Positions 7,706-16,684 are shown, counted from the first letter of the stretch. The stretch: DNA of 64,000 nucleotides from G965197405 sp965197405 (GCA_965197405.1 OZ240206.1:1984001-2048000); one strand, 5' to 3'. Notes: a model not told the origin generated them from the letters alone. Made by a program: numbers and translations.

Positions 7706-10006
7706 CTAATGGCGTCCGGGCGTCCACTCGATGACCGCTGTCTCCTCCGGCGTGGCCTCGATGCGGACGGGGAAGCGGTTACCCTTCGACAGCAGCAACC
7801 CGTCTCCCCTTGGGCACGACAGCAGCCAGCGCTGAAGGTCCTCGGGCAGGTCGAAGGCGTCGCCGACGGTCCTGATGGCGGCGGCGTCCTGCTGGAGCAG
7901 CAGCTTGAAGGCGGCGTTCTGGAGGAGCGCCCTTCCCGAATGGCCGGTGATGGTGCGGGAGGAGTCCTCGGAGAGGAGGTCCTGCACGTCCTGGGTGATG
8001 AACTGCAACCCCAGCCGGTGCTTGCGGGCGCGCTTCGCCATGCTGACCATGAAGGCCGCGCCCTCGGGGTGCTGCATGATGCTCCACACCTCGTCCACGA
8101 CCAGCAGACGGGGCTTGGGGTCCTGGGCGGCCGCGGCCCACACCGTCTCGGTGCAGACCATCGCGGCGGCGGGCCGCAGCTCCGGCTCCAAGAGGCGCAG
8201 GTCGAAGACCGTCACCAGGGCCTCGTTGCCCAGCAGGTCGTCGCCCTCGTCGGAGAGCAGGTGTCTCAGGCTGCCGGTGGCGAAGGGCCGCAGCAGGCGG
8301 GCCAGAGCCTGCCCCGAACTAGATTCGGGGTCGCGGTCGCCCGCCTCGTCCTCTTGCAGATATGCGTAGAAATCGCGGAAGCCGGTGCGCTCGCGGGGCT
8401 TGGCGTAGTAGCCCGCCAGGGCGTGGTCGAGAGAGGCCCTGCGCTCCGCGCCGAGGCTCTCGCCCACCATGACCTCGATGAGCCTTCTGAGACTGCCGAT
8501 GCGCTGGAGCATCTCCTCCGAGTCGCCCTTGTCGATGACGAAGGGGTTCATGCCCTGGCCGGGGACGCCGGGGGAGAGGACTCTCCCGCCCGCAGCGCGG
8601 GCCATGTCCGCGTACTCGCCCTCGGGGTCGATGACGTAGGCCGTGATGCCGCGCGTGATGCCGCGCAGCACGCCCAGCTTGGTGGCGAAGCTCTTGCCGC
8701 TGCCCGACCGTGCGAGGACGGCGGTGTTGGCGTTCATGTGCGTCCCGTCCCAGGGGTCGTAGACCACGGGGGAGCAGGCCCGCATGTCGATGCCGTAGAG
8801 GGTGCCGCTCCGGGTGTCCAGGTCCGGCGGCGAGAAGGGGAAGAGCCGGGCGATGCTGGACGTGTCCAGGCTGCGCCACTCGGCCACGGCGTTGAGGGCC
8901 AGCGGCAGGGTCGAAAGCAGCCCCTCGCGCTGGCGGAAGGCCAGGTTGTCCAGCTTGCCCAGGGTGGCGGCGAAGTGGGCCTTCGCCCGCTGGGTCATCT
9001 CCCTCAGCGACGCCTCGTCCTTCGCGTGAAGGGTCACAGACAGGGAGGCGTGGAAGAGCCGCTCGCGCCCGCGCTGGACCTCGTCGCGCAGCCGGGTGAT
9101 GTCCTCCAGGGCGATCTCCGCCTCCGGGGACATGGTGCGGCCCCGCTTGAAGGAGAGGGACTGGGCCGACTCGAAGCGCACCTTCTGCCACTCCAGGGTC
9201 CTCGCCGCCTGCTCCGCCGGTATCGGGCCGACGTGGACGGACAGGTCCATCGGCGCTCCGGCTGCCATCAGCCCCTGGAGGAAGCCGGGGGCCAATGACC
9301 GGGGCCACTTGCCCAGGTGAAGGGAGCGGACGAGGCTCCCGCCGACGCGGATGTCACGTCGGCCAACCGCCACCTCGGTGGGACTCTCCTCGTCGAACTC
9401 TGTGGGGGAGCCGCCAAGGGCGGCTGCCACCAGGAACATGCGGAGTTGCCTGCCCTTCAGCGGGTGGACGGAGAGCCCGGCCCGCGCCAGCAGGCCGCGC
9501 AGGTCGTCGATGCGCCCGAACTCGCACACGGCGTAGAAGCGCCGGTCGAGGATGCCGTCGCGGGCCTCCAGGTCGGTCAGCAGACGCCCGAGGGACTCGG
9601 CCGCCGCTCTGGTCTGCGGGGGCAGGTCCTCCGGCTGGACCTCTTTCAGCTTCTCCCGCATCCCTTCCAGGCGGGGCGCGTGCTGCCTTATGAGCAGCTG
9701 GGCGGGGAAGTCGAGGGCGTTGAGGGCGCCGGCGAAGGCCCCAAGCTTCGGCTCGTCCAGCTCCAGGCCCATCACTTCGCACACACCGAGCTTCACCCCG
9801 TCCAGGCGCACCGGCCCGTCGTCGTCCAGGTGCGACAGCATGAAGAACAGGGGCAGCTCGGGCGGGAGCTTGGGAGCGGCCTCCGTCGTTCCACCGGGTG
9901 CTGACTCCGTGGGGAGTTGGCCCTCCGGCATCTCCTGCGGAGCGGCGGACTCCCTTGGCGGGGTCTCCCCTCCGCGTCTTGTGATTCGTTCAAGCAGCTT
10001 CTTCAA
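7706..10006 (-). CDS. virB4: VirB4-family conjugation ATPase
   Basis: This protein has 766 residues when started at TTG 10006. The TTG is supported by an AAAAGGA site upstream and by a near-identical start context in the 56.8 kb copy; a longer in-frame start would overlap the pilin gene. It has Walker A SGSGKSFATK near residue 435 and Walker B LLVVDEVWSIM near 637, followed by the FITQDVQDLL region typical of VirB4/TraC ATPases. The first 35 residues are low-complexity and poorly conserved. A palindromic repeat at 8312-8330 adds about eight residues relative to the other copy. It acts at the inner membrane as a motor of type IV secretion. Confidence 0.92.
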   Translation of the reverse strand: MKKLLERITRRGGETPPRESAAPQEMPEGQLPTESAPGGTTEAAPKLPPELPLFFMLSHLDDDGPVRLDGVKLGVCEVMGLELDEPKLGAFAGALNALDFPAQLLIRQHAPRLEGMREKLKEVQPEDLPPQTRAAAESLGRLLTDLEARDGILDRRFYAVCEFGRIDDLRGLLARAGLSVHPLKGRQLRMFLVAAALGGSPTEFDEESPTEVAVGRRDIRVGGSLVRSLHLGKWPRSLAPGFLQGLMAAGAPMDLSVHVGPIPAEQAARTLEWQKVRFESAQSLSFKRGRTMSPEAEIALEDITRLRDEVQRGRERLFHASLSVTLHAKDEASLREMTQRAKAHFAATLGKLDNLAFRQREGLLSTLPLALNAVAEWRSLDTSSIARLFPFSPPDLDTRSGTLYGIDMRACSPVVYDPWDGTHMNANTAVLARSGSGKSFATKLGVLRGITRGITAYVIDPEGEYADMARAAGGRVLSPGVPGQGMNPFVIDKGDSEEMLQRIGSLRRLIEVMVGESLGAERRASLDHALAGYYAKPRERTGFRDFYAYLQEDEAGDRDPESSSGQALARLLRPFATGSLRHLLSDEGDDLLGNEALVTVFDLRLLEPELRPAAAMVCTETVWAAAAQDPKPRLLVVDEVWSIMQHPEGAAFMVSMAKRARKHRLGLQFITQDVQDLLSEDSSRTITGHSGRALLQNAAFKLLLQQDAAAIRTVGDAFDLPEDLQRWLLSCPRGDGLLLSKGNRFPVRIEATPEETAVIEWTPGRH
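8312..8330 (-). repeat. Short palindromic element inside VirB4
   Basis: Read on the coding strand, CCCCGAATCTAGTTCGGGG has complementary arms and is followed by GCAGGCTCT. It adds the stretch DPESSSGQ to the protein between two conserved blocks. The VirB4 gene at 56.8-59.0 kb lacks it. Confidence 0.75.
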
Positions 10007-10025
10007 TTCGGTAGATTCCTTTTCT

Positions 10026-10358
10026 CTATGGGGTTGGGAAGTCCACAAGGCCGCTGCTAAGCAACGCGGCCACGCCCTTGGCCGACAGGACCAGGACGAG
10101 GCCCACCACCGCCATGACGACGGCGGCCTTTGCCTTGCCCCCGCCCCGCTCCTCGCCGCCCTCGGCCATCAGGATGAAGCCGGCCCAGACGATGGCGAAC
10201 AGGCAGAGGCCGGAGGCGGCGTAGGCCATCGCCGTGAGCACGCGGTCGAACTGGCGGAGCATCTCCTGCTCCTCCGCCGGGGCCGCGCCGGTCGTCGCCA
10301 GCGCAGCCCCGGCCAGCAGGGTGACCGCAATCGCGGGCCTCACCAGGGCCACTCCCAT
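10026..10358 (-). CDS. VirB2/TrbC-like pilin or small T4SS membrane protein
   Basis: This 110-residue protein has an N-terminal hydrophobic signal-like segment (TLLAGAALATTGAAPA), two further membrane helices around residues 40-60 and 76-98 and a short loop between them, the usual plan of TrbC/VirB2 pilin-like subunits. The ATG at 10358 aligns with the start of the paralogue at 56434 and overlaps the upstream PrgI-like gene, suggesting coupled translation. It lies directly before VirB4, as in many type IV systems. Pilin function is inferred from topology and position. Confidence 0.75.
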   Translation of the reverse strand: MGVALVRPAIAVTLLAGAALATTGAAPAEEQEMLRQFDRVLTAMAYAASGLCLFAIVWAGFILMAEGGEERGGGKAKAAVVMAVVGLVLVLSAKGVAALLSSGLVDFPTP

Positions 10359-12046
10359 CCCAGCAGGTCGAACCACTGGCGCAGGCCGTCGGCGGGCTCC
10401 TGCTCGCCGGGCGGGTCTTCCGGCTCAGGCTCCGGCAGCGCCAGGGCCTCGTAGGGGTCGTCGCTGCCTATGCCGGACGCCAGAGACATAGTTTCGCCCC
10501 TGGTCCTCGTGATGGGCGACCGCTCCACCGTCTCGGCCTTGACGTGCTCCTTGTGCAGGACGTCCACCGTCACCTGCTTGGCGATGGTGGCGCTGGGGAC
10601 ATAGGCGTACGCCGTCGCAGTGGCGGACGATGTGGAGCCGTCCTCGCAGGTGGCCGTCGCGGTATCACTGTCGGAGTCGCTGTCCCCCGGGCGATGGAGG
10701 TGCACGGTCCTGGTGACCTGCTCCACCCGCTCCGGGTGGTGGGTTAGCTGCGTCAGCGGGGGGATGGGGATGCGGAGGCTCGCCTCAAGGCTCACGTCCA
10801 CGCTCACGGCGTGAATCGCTGCGCCCACGGGCACGCCGATTTGGAACCGGGTCTCGCCGTTGGGGACGAAGGCGACGCTCGTATGCGACGCGCCGGTCGC
10901 GGCGGCGACGGTCCCCGTGATGGCCGTCACCTGGGCGTCCATCAGCGACGTCTCGGTGACGCTGGCGTGTCCCGCCACCATCTGAAGCTCCACCCTCTCC
11001 TCGACGACGGCAGCGCACTCGGACGTGATGACGCCGCTGACCGCTCCCGGCGTCCAGCCCAGGGAGGTCATGCTCAGGTCGCAGAGCTCGCCCTCGACGG
11101 CGGGCAGGGGGTACGGGATCTGCTCGTGCTTGACCGTCAGCGCCCCGGCTTGGCCGAGGGTGTCCTCCCACGAGACGGTGAAGGACGGCGCTGGGCCGTG
11201 GAGGGGGAGGGAGTAGTCGGTGCTCTCCCTCTCGGCCAGCGTTGCCGAGCCCCAGAAGCGCAGCCAGCTCCCCTGCGGGCCGCCGAAGGCCCGCACCCGG
11301 ATGTCCAGGGCGGTGGCGGCCCGCAGAGTGACGGCGGCCCGGTCGCCGGTGACGGTGAGCGCCTCGACGAATATCCGCCGTCCCTCCAGCGGCTCCTCGA
11401 CCTCGAAGTCGATCTCGTCCCGCCAGGGCTCGTGGTTGTCGGCCAGGGCCGCCTGGGGGATGGTCATGACCGCCGCCAGGACGGCCAGAGCCGCGATGGC
11501 GAGAAAGCCCCTGTGGGGTTTCCGGCGCCTGATCTCCAGCGTCTCGGCCATGTTGTCGTGACGCTGGCGGTTCCCGCCGTCCTTACCCCTGCGCTTGCCG
11601 AACCAGCGCATCCGTCCGTTGCGGCGCTCCCTGCTCTGGCGCGTCTTCTTGCGCTGCTTCCTCAGGCCGCGCCGGGCTTTCCTGACCATCAGCCGGATGG
11701 GGCCGGGTCCGGTCTTCACCGGCTGCGGGGGCGCGGGCGGCTCGGCCCTCACCAGCTGGGCGGTCTGCCCGGCGTAGCGCCGCGCCCCCAGCCGGTACTT
11801 CAGCAGGTCGGCGGCCACCAGGGGCAGCCGCCGACCGCCTATCTTGCCCACCACCATCGCCACGCCAACCAGCCCGAAGAGGACGGCCAGGGCCATGCGC
11901 ACCTCGGAGGGGCCGACGGGGGCGTAGCGGTAGGCCCCATAGGACAAAGCGAATACGGCCATCACCGCCACGACCTGCGGGAAGGTGAACCCCAGCAGCA
12001 CCCGGTCCTCGGCCTGCACGTGAGTCGGTACCTCGTGTTCTCTCAT
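10340..12046 (-). CDS. PrgI-like T4SS membrane protein with large extracytoplasmic domain
   Basis: This protein has 568 residues. The N-terminus (VPTHVQAEDRVLLGFTFPQV) and two membrane helices at about residues 20-72 resemble PrgI-family proteins that precede VirB4 in Gram-positive-type conjugation operons. A very basic linker (about 110-170) leads to a third hydrophobic segment at about 185-208, ending in an ALADN-like cleavage site. Behind it lies a roughly 360-residue beta-rich, Cys-containing region with a Thr/Ser/Asp-rich stretch, and the C-terminus is acidic and proline-rich. The large exported domain looks like a fusion specific to this lineage, as the 54737-56452 copy has it too. Function of that domain is unknown. 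Confidence 0.75.
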   Translation of the reverse strand: MREHEVPTHVQAEDRVLLGFTFPQVVAVMAVFALSYGAYRYAPVGPSEVRMALAVLFGLVGVAMVVGKIGGRRLPLVAADLLKYRLGARRYAGQTAQLVRAEPPAPPQPVKTGPGPIRLMVRKARRGLRKQRKKTRQSRERRNGRMRWFGKRRGKDGGNRQRHDNMAETLEIRRRKPHRGFLAIAALAVLAAVMTIPQAALADNHEPWRDEIDFEVEEPLEGRRIFVEALTVTGDRAAVTLRAATALDIRVRAFGGPQGSWLRFWGSATLAERESTDYSLPLHGPAPSFTVSWEDTLGQAGALTVKHEQIPYPLPAVEGELCDLSMTSLGWTPGAVSGVITSECAAVVEERVELQMVAGHASVTETSLMDAQVTAITGTVAAATGASHTSVAFVPNGETRFQIGVPVGAAIHAVSVDVSLEASLRIPIPPLTQLTHHPERVEQVTRTVHLHRPGDSDSDSDTATATCEDGSTSSATATAYAYVPSATIAKQVTVDVLHKEHVKAETVERSPITRTRGETMSLASGIGSDDPYEALALPEPEPEDPPGEQEPADGLRQWFDLLGWEWPW

Positions 12047-12072
12047 CTCTCGTTCTCCTTCCTCACGTCGGC

Positions 12073-12378
12073 CTATCCGCTGTCGCCGCTGTCGGCGGCG
12101 TCCGGCGCTTGGGGTTCGGGCAGTACGTCGTCGATTTCGATTCCTGGGTCCACGACCGCGTTCATCACCAGCTCCACGACGCCGTAGGCGACCAGGGCCA
12201 GGACGATGCCGGCGAGGGCGGTCATCATGGCGCTCTTGCCGCGCTCCATCTGGTTGGGCGCTCCGCTGGCGGTGAGGTACATGTACGCGCCGTAGATGAA
12301 GAAGCCCACGCCCACCGCTCCCACGACGCCCAGCAGGATTCCCACCAGGTTCGAGATGGTCTGTGTCAGTTGTTCCAT
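12073..12378 (-). CDS. Small two-helix T4SS membrane protein (TrbC/VirB2-like)
   Basis: This 101-residue protein has two long hydrophobic helices (about residues 12-35 and 51-74) separated by a short basic loop (QMERGKSAMM) and an acidic tail. I start it at ATG 12378, behind AAAGGA, because the 54401 paralogue starts at the same residue; a longer upstream extension is not conserved. It is a second pilin-like subunit in this operon, in addition to the one at 10026-10358. Which of the two is the pilin cannot be decided from sequence. Confidence 0.75.
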   Translation of the reverse strand: MEQLTQTISNLVGILLGVVGAVGVGFFIYGAYMYLTASGAPNQMERGKSAMMTALAGIVLALVAYGVVELVMNAVVDPGIEIDDVLPEPQAPDAADSGDSG

Positions 12379-12514
12379 TCCTTTCGCTCCTCTCTTGTTC
12401 CGAGCTTTCCGTTCTCTCTCTACCGATTGGGTTCCATAAGCTCCGCTAGCTGCACATCGCTCCCCCTCCTTTGCTTTGCTTATCGACACGAACCTTCGTG
12501 TTTGCGTGTTCTTG

Positions 12515-13489
12515 CTACTCGCCGCTGCTCCGGGGCTCGCCGCCGCCGTCTCCGCCTGCCGATGGGGTGGTCATCGAGGCCGCCGAGCTCAGGCCGCTGG
12601 CGGCCGCCGACACGCCCGCGCTGGCCGCAATCGCTCCCACCGCCATGCCGCCCGGCCCTCCCGCGGCCCCGCTCATCAGCCCGATGGTCCGGGCCGAGCG
12701 CATCAGCGACGACGGAAGATTCATGCCGAAATAGAGCATCGAGAGCCAGGAGTCGAAGGTCCCGGAGTTGCCGAGCATCGAGGGCACCCGGGTCGCCATG
12801 TAGACGAAGGCCAGGGACATCAGGAGCTTCCAGATGAGGTCCTGCACCGGCTCGAAGGCGGCTATCGACGCGAACTCGTTGAGGAAGCCGAGACCGAGCG
12901 CAAGGGCGATGAGCTGGATGGCCTGCTGGAACACCGTCGTCATGAAGAGGCGCAGCCAGTGCCGTCCCCATCCCGCCGTGTGCGGCAGAATCCACAGCCC
13001 CAAAGCGATGGGCGCCAGTGCGAGGAGGATGTCAATGAGGGCCAGGCGCAGCACCATCTGAACGATGACGTAGAGCACGAAGAAGCCGTAGACCAGGTAG
13101 AGCAGCGCCAGCAGCTGCGCCATGCCAACGCTCCCGGCCTGGACGGCGGTGAGGAAGGTGTCGAGGGGAGCCCTGAGCAGGTCTCCGGGGGTGACGTCGA
13201 GGGAGACGGCGATGAATCCTGACACGGCGTCGGCCACGTCGAGGACCAGGGCGCACCACCACAGGGACGATGCGGCGGCCACCAGGCCGAGCACGAGGCG
13301 GGGGACCATCTCCCGCCATCCCGTCTGCTGGCGTCCAAGGTGCTCGGAGACGATGAAGCTGAGGCCCATCCAGCCGAGGATCACCATCAGCGCGCCGGAG
13401 GTGATGGCCCAGACGACCATCCACGCCTGCTGGACCAGGTGGTGGGCGTAGGTCAGGTCGGGAGGGGTGCCGGTGAGGATGTCGCTCAT
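12515..13489 (-). CDS. VirB6/TrbL-like polytopic membrane protein
   Basis: This protein has 324 residues, the same length as the paralogue at 53288-54262. It has about six hydrophobic segments between residues 20 and 225 (for example ALMVILGWMGLSFIV and LALIDILLALAPIALGLWIL), the WGRHWLR loop typical of TrbL/VirB6-type channel proteins, and a Gly/Ala/Ser-rich C-terminal tail. It presumably forms part of the inner-membrane channel. Its ATG lies 4 nt after the stop codon of the secreted-protein gene. The 12379-12514 gap upstream of the next gene holds nothing I recognise. Confidence 0.85.
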   Translation of the reverse strand: MSDILTGTPPDLTYAHHLVQQAWMVVWAITSGALMVILGWMGLSFIVSEHLGRQQTGWREMVPRLVLGLVAAASSLWWCALVLDVADAVSGFIAVSLDVTPGDLLRAPLDTFLTAVQAGSVGMAQLLALLYLVYGFFVLYVIVQMVLRLALIDILLALAPIALGLWILPHTAGWGRHWLRLFMTTVFQQAIQLIALALGLGFLNEFASIAAFEPVQDLIWKLLMSLAFVYMATRVPSMLGNSGTFDSWLSMLYFGMNLPSSLMRSARTIGLMSGAAGGPGGMAVGAIAASAGVSAAASGLSSAASMTTPSAGGDGGGEPRSSGE

Positions 13490-13492
13490 GCG

Positions 13493-14107
13493 CTATCCAC
13501 CCCCGCAGTTGTCGGCGTCCTCGCCGGACGCCCGCTCCACCACGCCGCAGAGGGTCCCGTGGACTCCCTCGACCACCCAGCCGGCGAAGGCCCTCGCCCA
13601 CCGCGCCGGGTTGAGGGCGGACAGGATCTTGTCCCAGATGCGGCCCGGCTGGTGGATGGGGACGACGGAGTAGAAGTCACCCCTGAGTCCGTCCTCGGAT
13701 TGGGCCAGCATCACCAGCAAGTAGGCCCGGTCGCGGTCGAGGTCGGGTTGCTCGTCCAGTGCGGGATACTCCCACGAGTACTCCCAGCCGTCGCTGCGCT
13801 CCTTCTCGCCGCCGCTGACCCGGTACATGGCGCTAATCCAGTCGCCGGTGTCGGCGTCGCGGACGGCGTAGTGGAGCGCCGCGATCTGCCGGTCGAATAC
13901 GGGCCTTGCGACGAACTCGCCGCCGCCCTTGCGCTCAACGAACTCCCGGTCGGCGTTGACGAGGGTTATCTCGTCGCCGGGCGGGGTCTGGGCCAGGACG
14001 ATGCCGCTGGATGGGATTGTCAGAAGCGCCGCCAGAAGCAGCGCGGATGCCAGGGGTAGAAGCCGTCTTGCCGACCGGAGTTTCGATTTCAGCGCCAACT
14101 CGTTCAC
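13493..14107 (-). CDS. Secreted protein, first gene of the transfer operon
   Basis: This 204-residue protein has an Arg-rich N-terminus, a hydrophobic core (LLPLASALLLAALLTI) and a likely cleavage site at VLAQ near residue 40, so it is probably exported. The mature part is charged and mentions no family I know. It carries the conserved blocks GDWISAMYRV, WEYSWEYP and WDKILSALNPARW and two Cys near the end. It begins with GTG at 14107. The same protein opens the third module at 52670 with the same length. It is a candidate extracytoplasmic component of the transfer apparatus. Confidence 0.75.
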   Translation of the reverse strand: MNELALKSKLRSARRLLPLASALLLAALLTIPSSGIVLAQTPPGDEITLVNADREFVERKGGGEFVARPVFDRQIAALHYAVRDADTGDWISAMYRVSGGEKERSDGWEYSWEYPALDEQPDLDRDRAYLLVMLAQSEDGLRGDFYSVVPIHQPGRIWDKILSALNPARWARAFAGWVVEGVHGTLCGVVERASGEDADNCGGG

Positions 14108-14120
14108 CTCTCTTCCGTTC

Positions 14121-14143
14121 GCCGCGATTCATCGGATCGCGGC
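14121..14143 (-). promoter_or_regulatory. Covarying 8-bp stem-loop in the transfer-operon leader
   Basis: On the - strand GCCGCGAT and ATCGCGGC flank a 7-nt loop, ending 13 nt before the GTG start. The same structure occurs at 52634-52656 with two paired compensatory base changes and the same loop length and distance, which points to a selected RNA hairpin or a dyad operator. Confidence 0.7.
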
Positions 14144-14189
14144 ACTCGCAGAAGAGTTTGAACAAACGAAATGACGGTGGAAACTGCCC

Positions 14190-14219
14190 AAAGGGGACGA
14201 CAAGAATGTCGCCCCCTTT
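14190..14219 (-). promoter_or_regulatory. Inverted repeat in the divergent intergenic region
   Basis: AAAGGGGACGAC and GTCGCCCCCTTT surround a 6-nt spacer with one mismatched position. It lies about 80 bp upstream of the - strand operon and about 330 bp before the divergent HTH gene. It could be an operator or a hairpin. The rest of the 14108-14552 gap shows no other feature I can support. Confidence 0.5.
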
Positions 14220-14552
14220 GAGGTTCTAGGCAAAAGACACCCTCCCGTGCAGTATGGGGGCTGTACAAGAAAACGAAGTTGGTGGCGAAGTTGTCTGTGA
14301 GGTCACGGCAAAGCTGAAACAGGAACAAATGGGGCCGGAATTGCGCAGAAGTTGTGAACACTTGGACTTAAGTCCCCAGGTCGGCCTCTCTCCGCAAAAA
14401 GGGGCGCAGCGGGGCCGCAAGAAAGAAGGGCAGAAACGGGTCGGAATCCCGCATTTCCCCCTACAGGAGGTCCACATGTCGCAGCCCGTGAAGAGCCGGG
14501 CCTTGTTCGTGGGCGAGACCGGGGACTGAGGCCGGTGAAAGAAGGAGGACTT

Positions 14553-15389
14553 ATGGAACCGAAGAAGGACGTGGTCGAGAAGGGCAGGAGCGTGCGGGAC
14601 ATGCACCACCTGCGGCTCATGTCGCTGTTGCAGGAGCTGGAGCGGGACAACGGGCGGAAGAAGACGGCGGAGATGCTGGGGGTGGACCGCAGGACCCTGG
14701 ACGCCAGCCTCGACGAGGGTGTGCTGACGCGGCGCATCCGGGGGGCGCTGGAGAAGGCGCTCCAGTCGGGGGTGGGCTCCGCGGCCGCAGAGCAGCGGGA
14801 CCGCAACGACAGGCTGGCGGACCGTCTGGAAGAACTGGAGGGCGGCTTCGAGGAGCTTGGCAAGGAGATGCGGGAGAACAACAGGGCCAGCGAGGACAGA
14901 GACAGGGCCATTCGGGAGGAGGTGGCCCAGGGCTTGCGCAAGGTGGAGAAGACGCTGGCGGGTCTTGAGACGGGACGGGGTGGGCAGGAGGACGGGGCCA
15001 ATGCGAACGGCGCCGGCCCGCAGCCCAGGAAGAGGTCTTCGCTCAGGCGGGAGTACCCCGACCTCGTGACGTTGGAGCCCGCCGAGGACGACGAGGAGGT
15101 GTTCGGCGAGGTCTGGCCCCTGATCGTCGACTGGCGGGAGCTGAAGGCGACGCATCCCGACGAGGGAAAGAGCCTGTCCTGGCTGCGCAGTGAGGAGCGG
15201 TTCCTGGCGTTGGAGCTGACGCTCTTGGAGGAGCACGGGCTGACGCTTCCCCCGGCGACGTTTCCGCTGCGGGGCTTCGACCGCAACGGGCAGGTCAACT
15301 GGCGGAAGACAGCGCTCTCCGACACGCGGAGAGCGCTGAGAAAGCGTGAGTTTCTGCACACGCTGACCTTCGGAGTTTTGTGGAAATAA
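14553..15389 (+). CDS. HTH and coiled-coil protein divergent to the transfer operon
   Basis: This 278-residue protein starts at ATG 14553 behind a strong AAGGAGG. A homeodomain/Fis-like HTH region lies at about residues 17-60 (RDNGRKKTAEMLGVDRRTLD), followed by a long charged coiled coil at about 80-150. The conserved C-terminal half holds WPLIVDWRELKATHP, DTRRALRKRE and a hydrophobic end. The paralogue at 51406-52227 is likewise divergent from its transfer operon. Position suggests a regulator or a DNA-organising protein acting at the shared intergenic region. No named family recognised. Confidence 0.75.
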   Translation: MEPKKDVVEKGRSVRDMHHLRLMSLLQELERDNGRKKTAEMLGVDRRTLDASLDEGVLTRRIRGALEKALQSGVGSAAAEQRDRNDRLADRLEELEGGFEELGKEMRENNRASEDRDRAIREEVAQGLRKVEKTLAGLETGRGGQEDGANANGAGPQPRKRSSLRREYPDLVTLEPAEDDEEVFGEVWPLIVDWRELKATHPDEGKSLSWLRSEERFLALELTLLEEHGLTLPPATFPLRGFDRNGQVNWRKTALSDTRRALRKREFLHTLTFGVLWK

Positions 15390-15499
15390 CCCGGCGGGTT
15401 ACTGCGGCGGGTTACTCCACGGGCTTCCTGTTAACTTGCGTGAAGTTCTGTGAACACTTTTGGCGCGGACGGCCCGAAAGCCTTCACATCGGGTCTTTG

Positions 15500-16110
15500 G
15501 TGGGGTAATAATGGTGGCACTGTTTGGCTTTCAACCAAGGTTTCCGACCATAGAAACCTGGGGGCGCGATCCCTGTTGCCCGGGTCCGACCTGACGGATG
15601 ATTCGCTCTCTGAAAGGTCTCCCACGAGGGAATTGCTGCCGCTGCGGATTTGACGTAGCTCTCCGCAAGCAGCACGGGCCGAAACGACGAAGTTTGACGT
15701 AGGTCCTTCGTCCTCGGTCCACGTCCGTCGGTTGGAGTTTGACGTAAGTCCTTCTCCCGTCGGGCACCCGTCCGGTGGTTGGAGTTGATCGCTTCTCCCG
15801 CTGGACTTTGAGGATGGAGCGCCTTCTGCGCCTCGTCCTCAGCCAGTCGGTCGGAGTGCGTCTTTCGCCCCGGCCGATTCAACATGCCTGCGGCACGACT
15901 GTCTCACAGCCAGGGCCGCAGCTTCGACACGCGCCGGTCTGCGACTGAGAAGCAGGCTGGCCGCTTCACGTTTCGCAGCTTTCCCTCAACTCGGACGGTA
16001 TCCACCCTGGGCCGAGCTGCGTCTTCTTTCACCCCACTCCGTCTTCCGCGTTCGACATGCGTCCGTGGGCGGAGTGCGTCTTCGGAACGGAGTCACGGGT
16101 TCAACGGCAA
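15500..16110. repeat. Repeat-rich block shared with 50.4-51.3 kb (inverted)
   Basis: This block holds no convincing gene. It contains degenerate direct repeats (GTTTGACGTA near 15,691 and 15,737; GGTTGGAGTT near 15,731 and 15,778) and a longer unit containing CCCTGGGCCGAGCTGCGTC near 16,005. The same sequences appear in reverse order and orientation at 50.4-51.3 kb next to the other module. The block also includes a stretch near 15,540-15,660 almost identical to the complement of 51,110-51,280. It is a candidate origin, oriT or partition site. Confidence 0.6.
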
Positions 16111-16142
16111 CGGCATACCAATCAGCAAGGAGGTACATAGGC

Positions 16143-16640
16143 ATGGACGAATCACGGACACAGGACAGGACGGAACAGTACGTGGGGCCGAGCGCAATGC
16201 GGATAGCGAACCTGCTGGGGCGCCGGGTCAGCTTCGAGCGGGGCTGGTTCTGGACGACGACGGCCCTCTGTCACGGCGGAAAGTCGGACGGGCTGGCGTT
16301 CAGGCAGCGACCGGACGGCAATGGCATCGAGGTCAAGTGCCACACCGGGGGCTGCTCGGCCGGCGTGGTGATAACCGAGCTGGAGGCGCTCATCGGGTTG
16401 CCCATCTGGACGGCCTACGCCCAGGTGCATGACACCCCGGTCAAGGCCCCTGAGAAGCAGCCGTGGTGGAAGCGCAAGCGGGTCGTCGTGGCCGGGGCGG
16501 TCGTCCTGGTCGTTGCGGCGCCGCTGATAACCGGCGACGTGGAGCTCTTCTTCCTGAACCTCGTCGGGCTGGGCATCGGGGCGCTGCTGCTTCGGCGGTT
16601 CATGCCCCGGCGTCCGGTAGGGAGGGTCCGTCGCCGCTGA
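16143..16640 (+). CDS. Membrane protein with primase-type zinc ribbon
   Basis: This 165-residue protein starts at ATG 16143 behind AAGGAGGT. Residues about 42-75 hold LCHGGKSDG...VKCHTGGCS, a CH-x~22-CH-x3-C arrangement like the zinc ribbon of CHC2/toprim primases, followed by a segment like the end of that module. Two hydrophobic helices (about 115-135 and 138-155) and an Arg-rich tail follow. No catalytic primase domain is present. It opens the maintenance cluster two genes before a true primase-like protein. It may tether a nucleic-acid-binding finger to the membrane; this is inference. Confidence 0.7.
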   Translation: MDESRTQDRTEQYVGPSAMRIANLLGRRVSFERGWFWTTTALCHGGKSDGLAFRQRPDGNGIEVKCHTGGCSAGVVITELEALIGLPIWTAYAQVHDTPVKAPEKQPWWKRKRVVVAGAVVLVVAAPLITGDVELFFLNLVGLGIGALLLRRFMPRRPVGRVRRR

Positions 16641-16684
16641 CGGCGGGGCCTCCGGCTCCCTCATACCCATCCCAACTCAACGCA

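Noticed and set aside
12379..12489. N-terminal extension of the small T4SS protein to 12489
   Set aside because: The paralogue at 54401 begins at the internal Met, which also has the better ribosome site.
15484..15885. Reverse-strand ORF in the repeat block, and its counterpart at 50845-51372
   Set aside because: Both read through DNA repeats, have no ribosome site, and similarity follows the repeat DNA, not a conserved protein.
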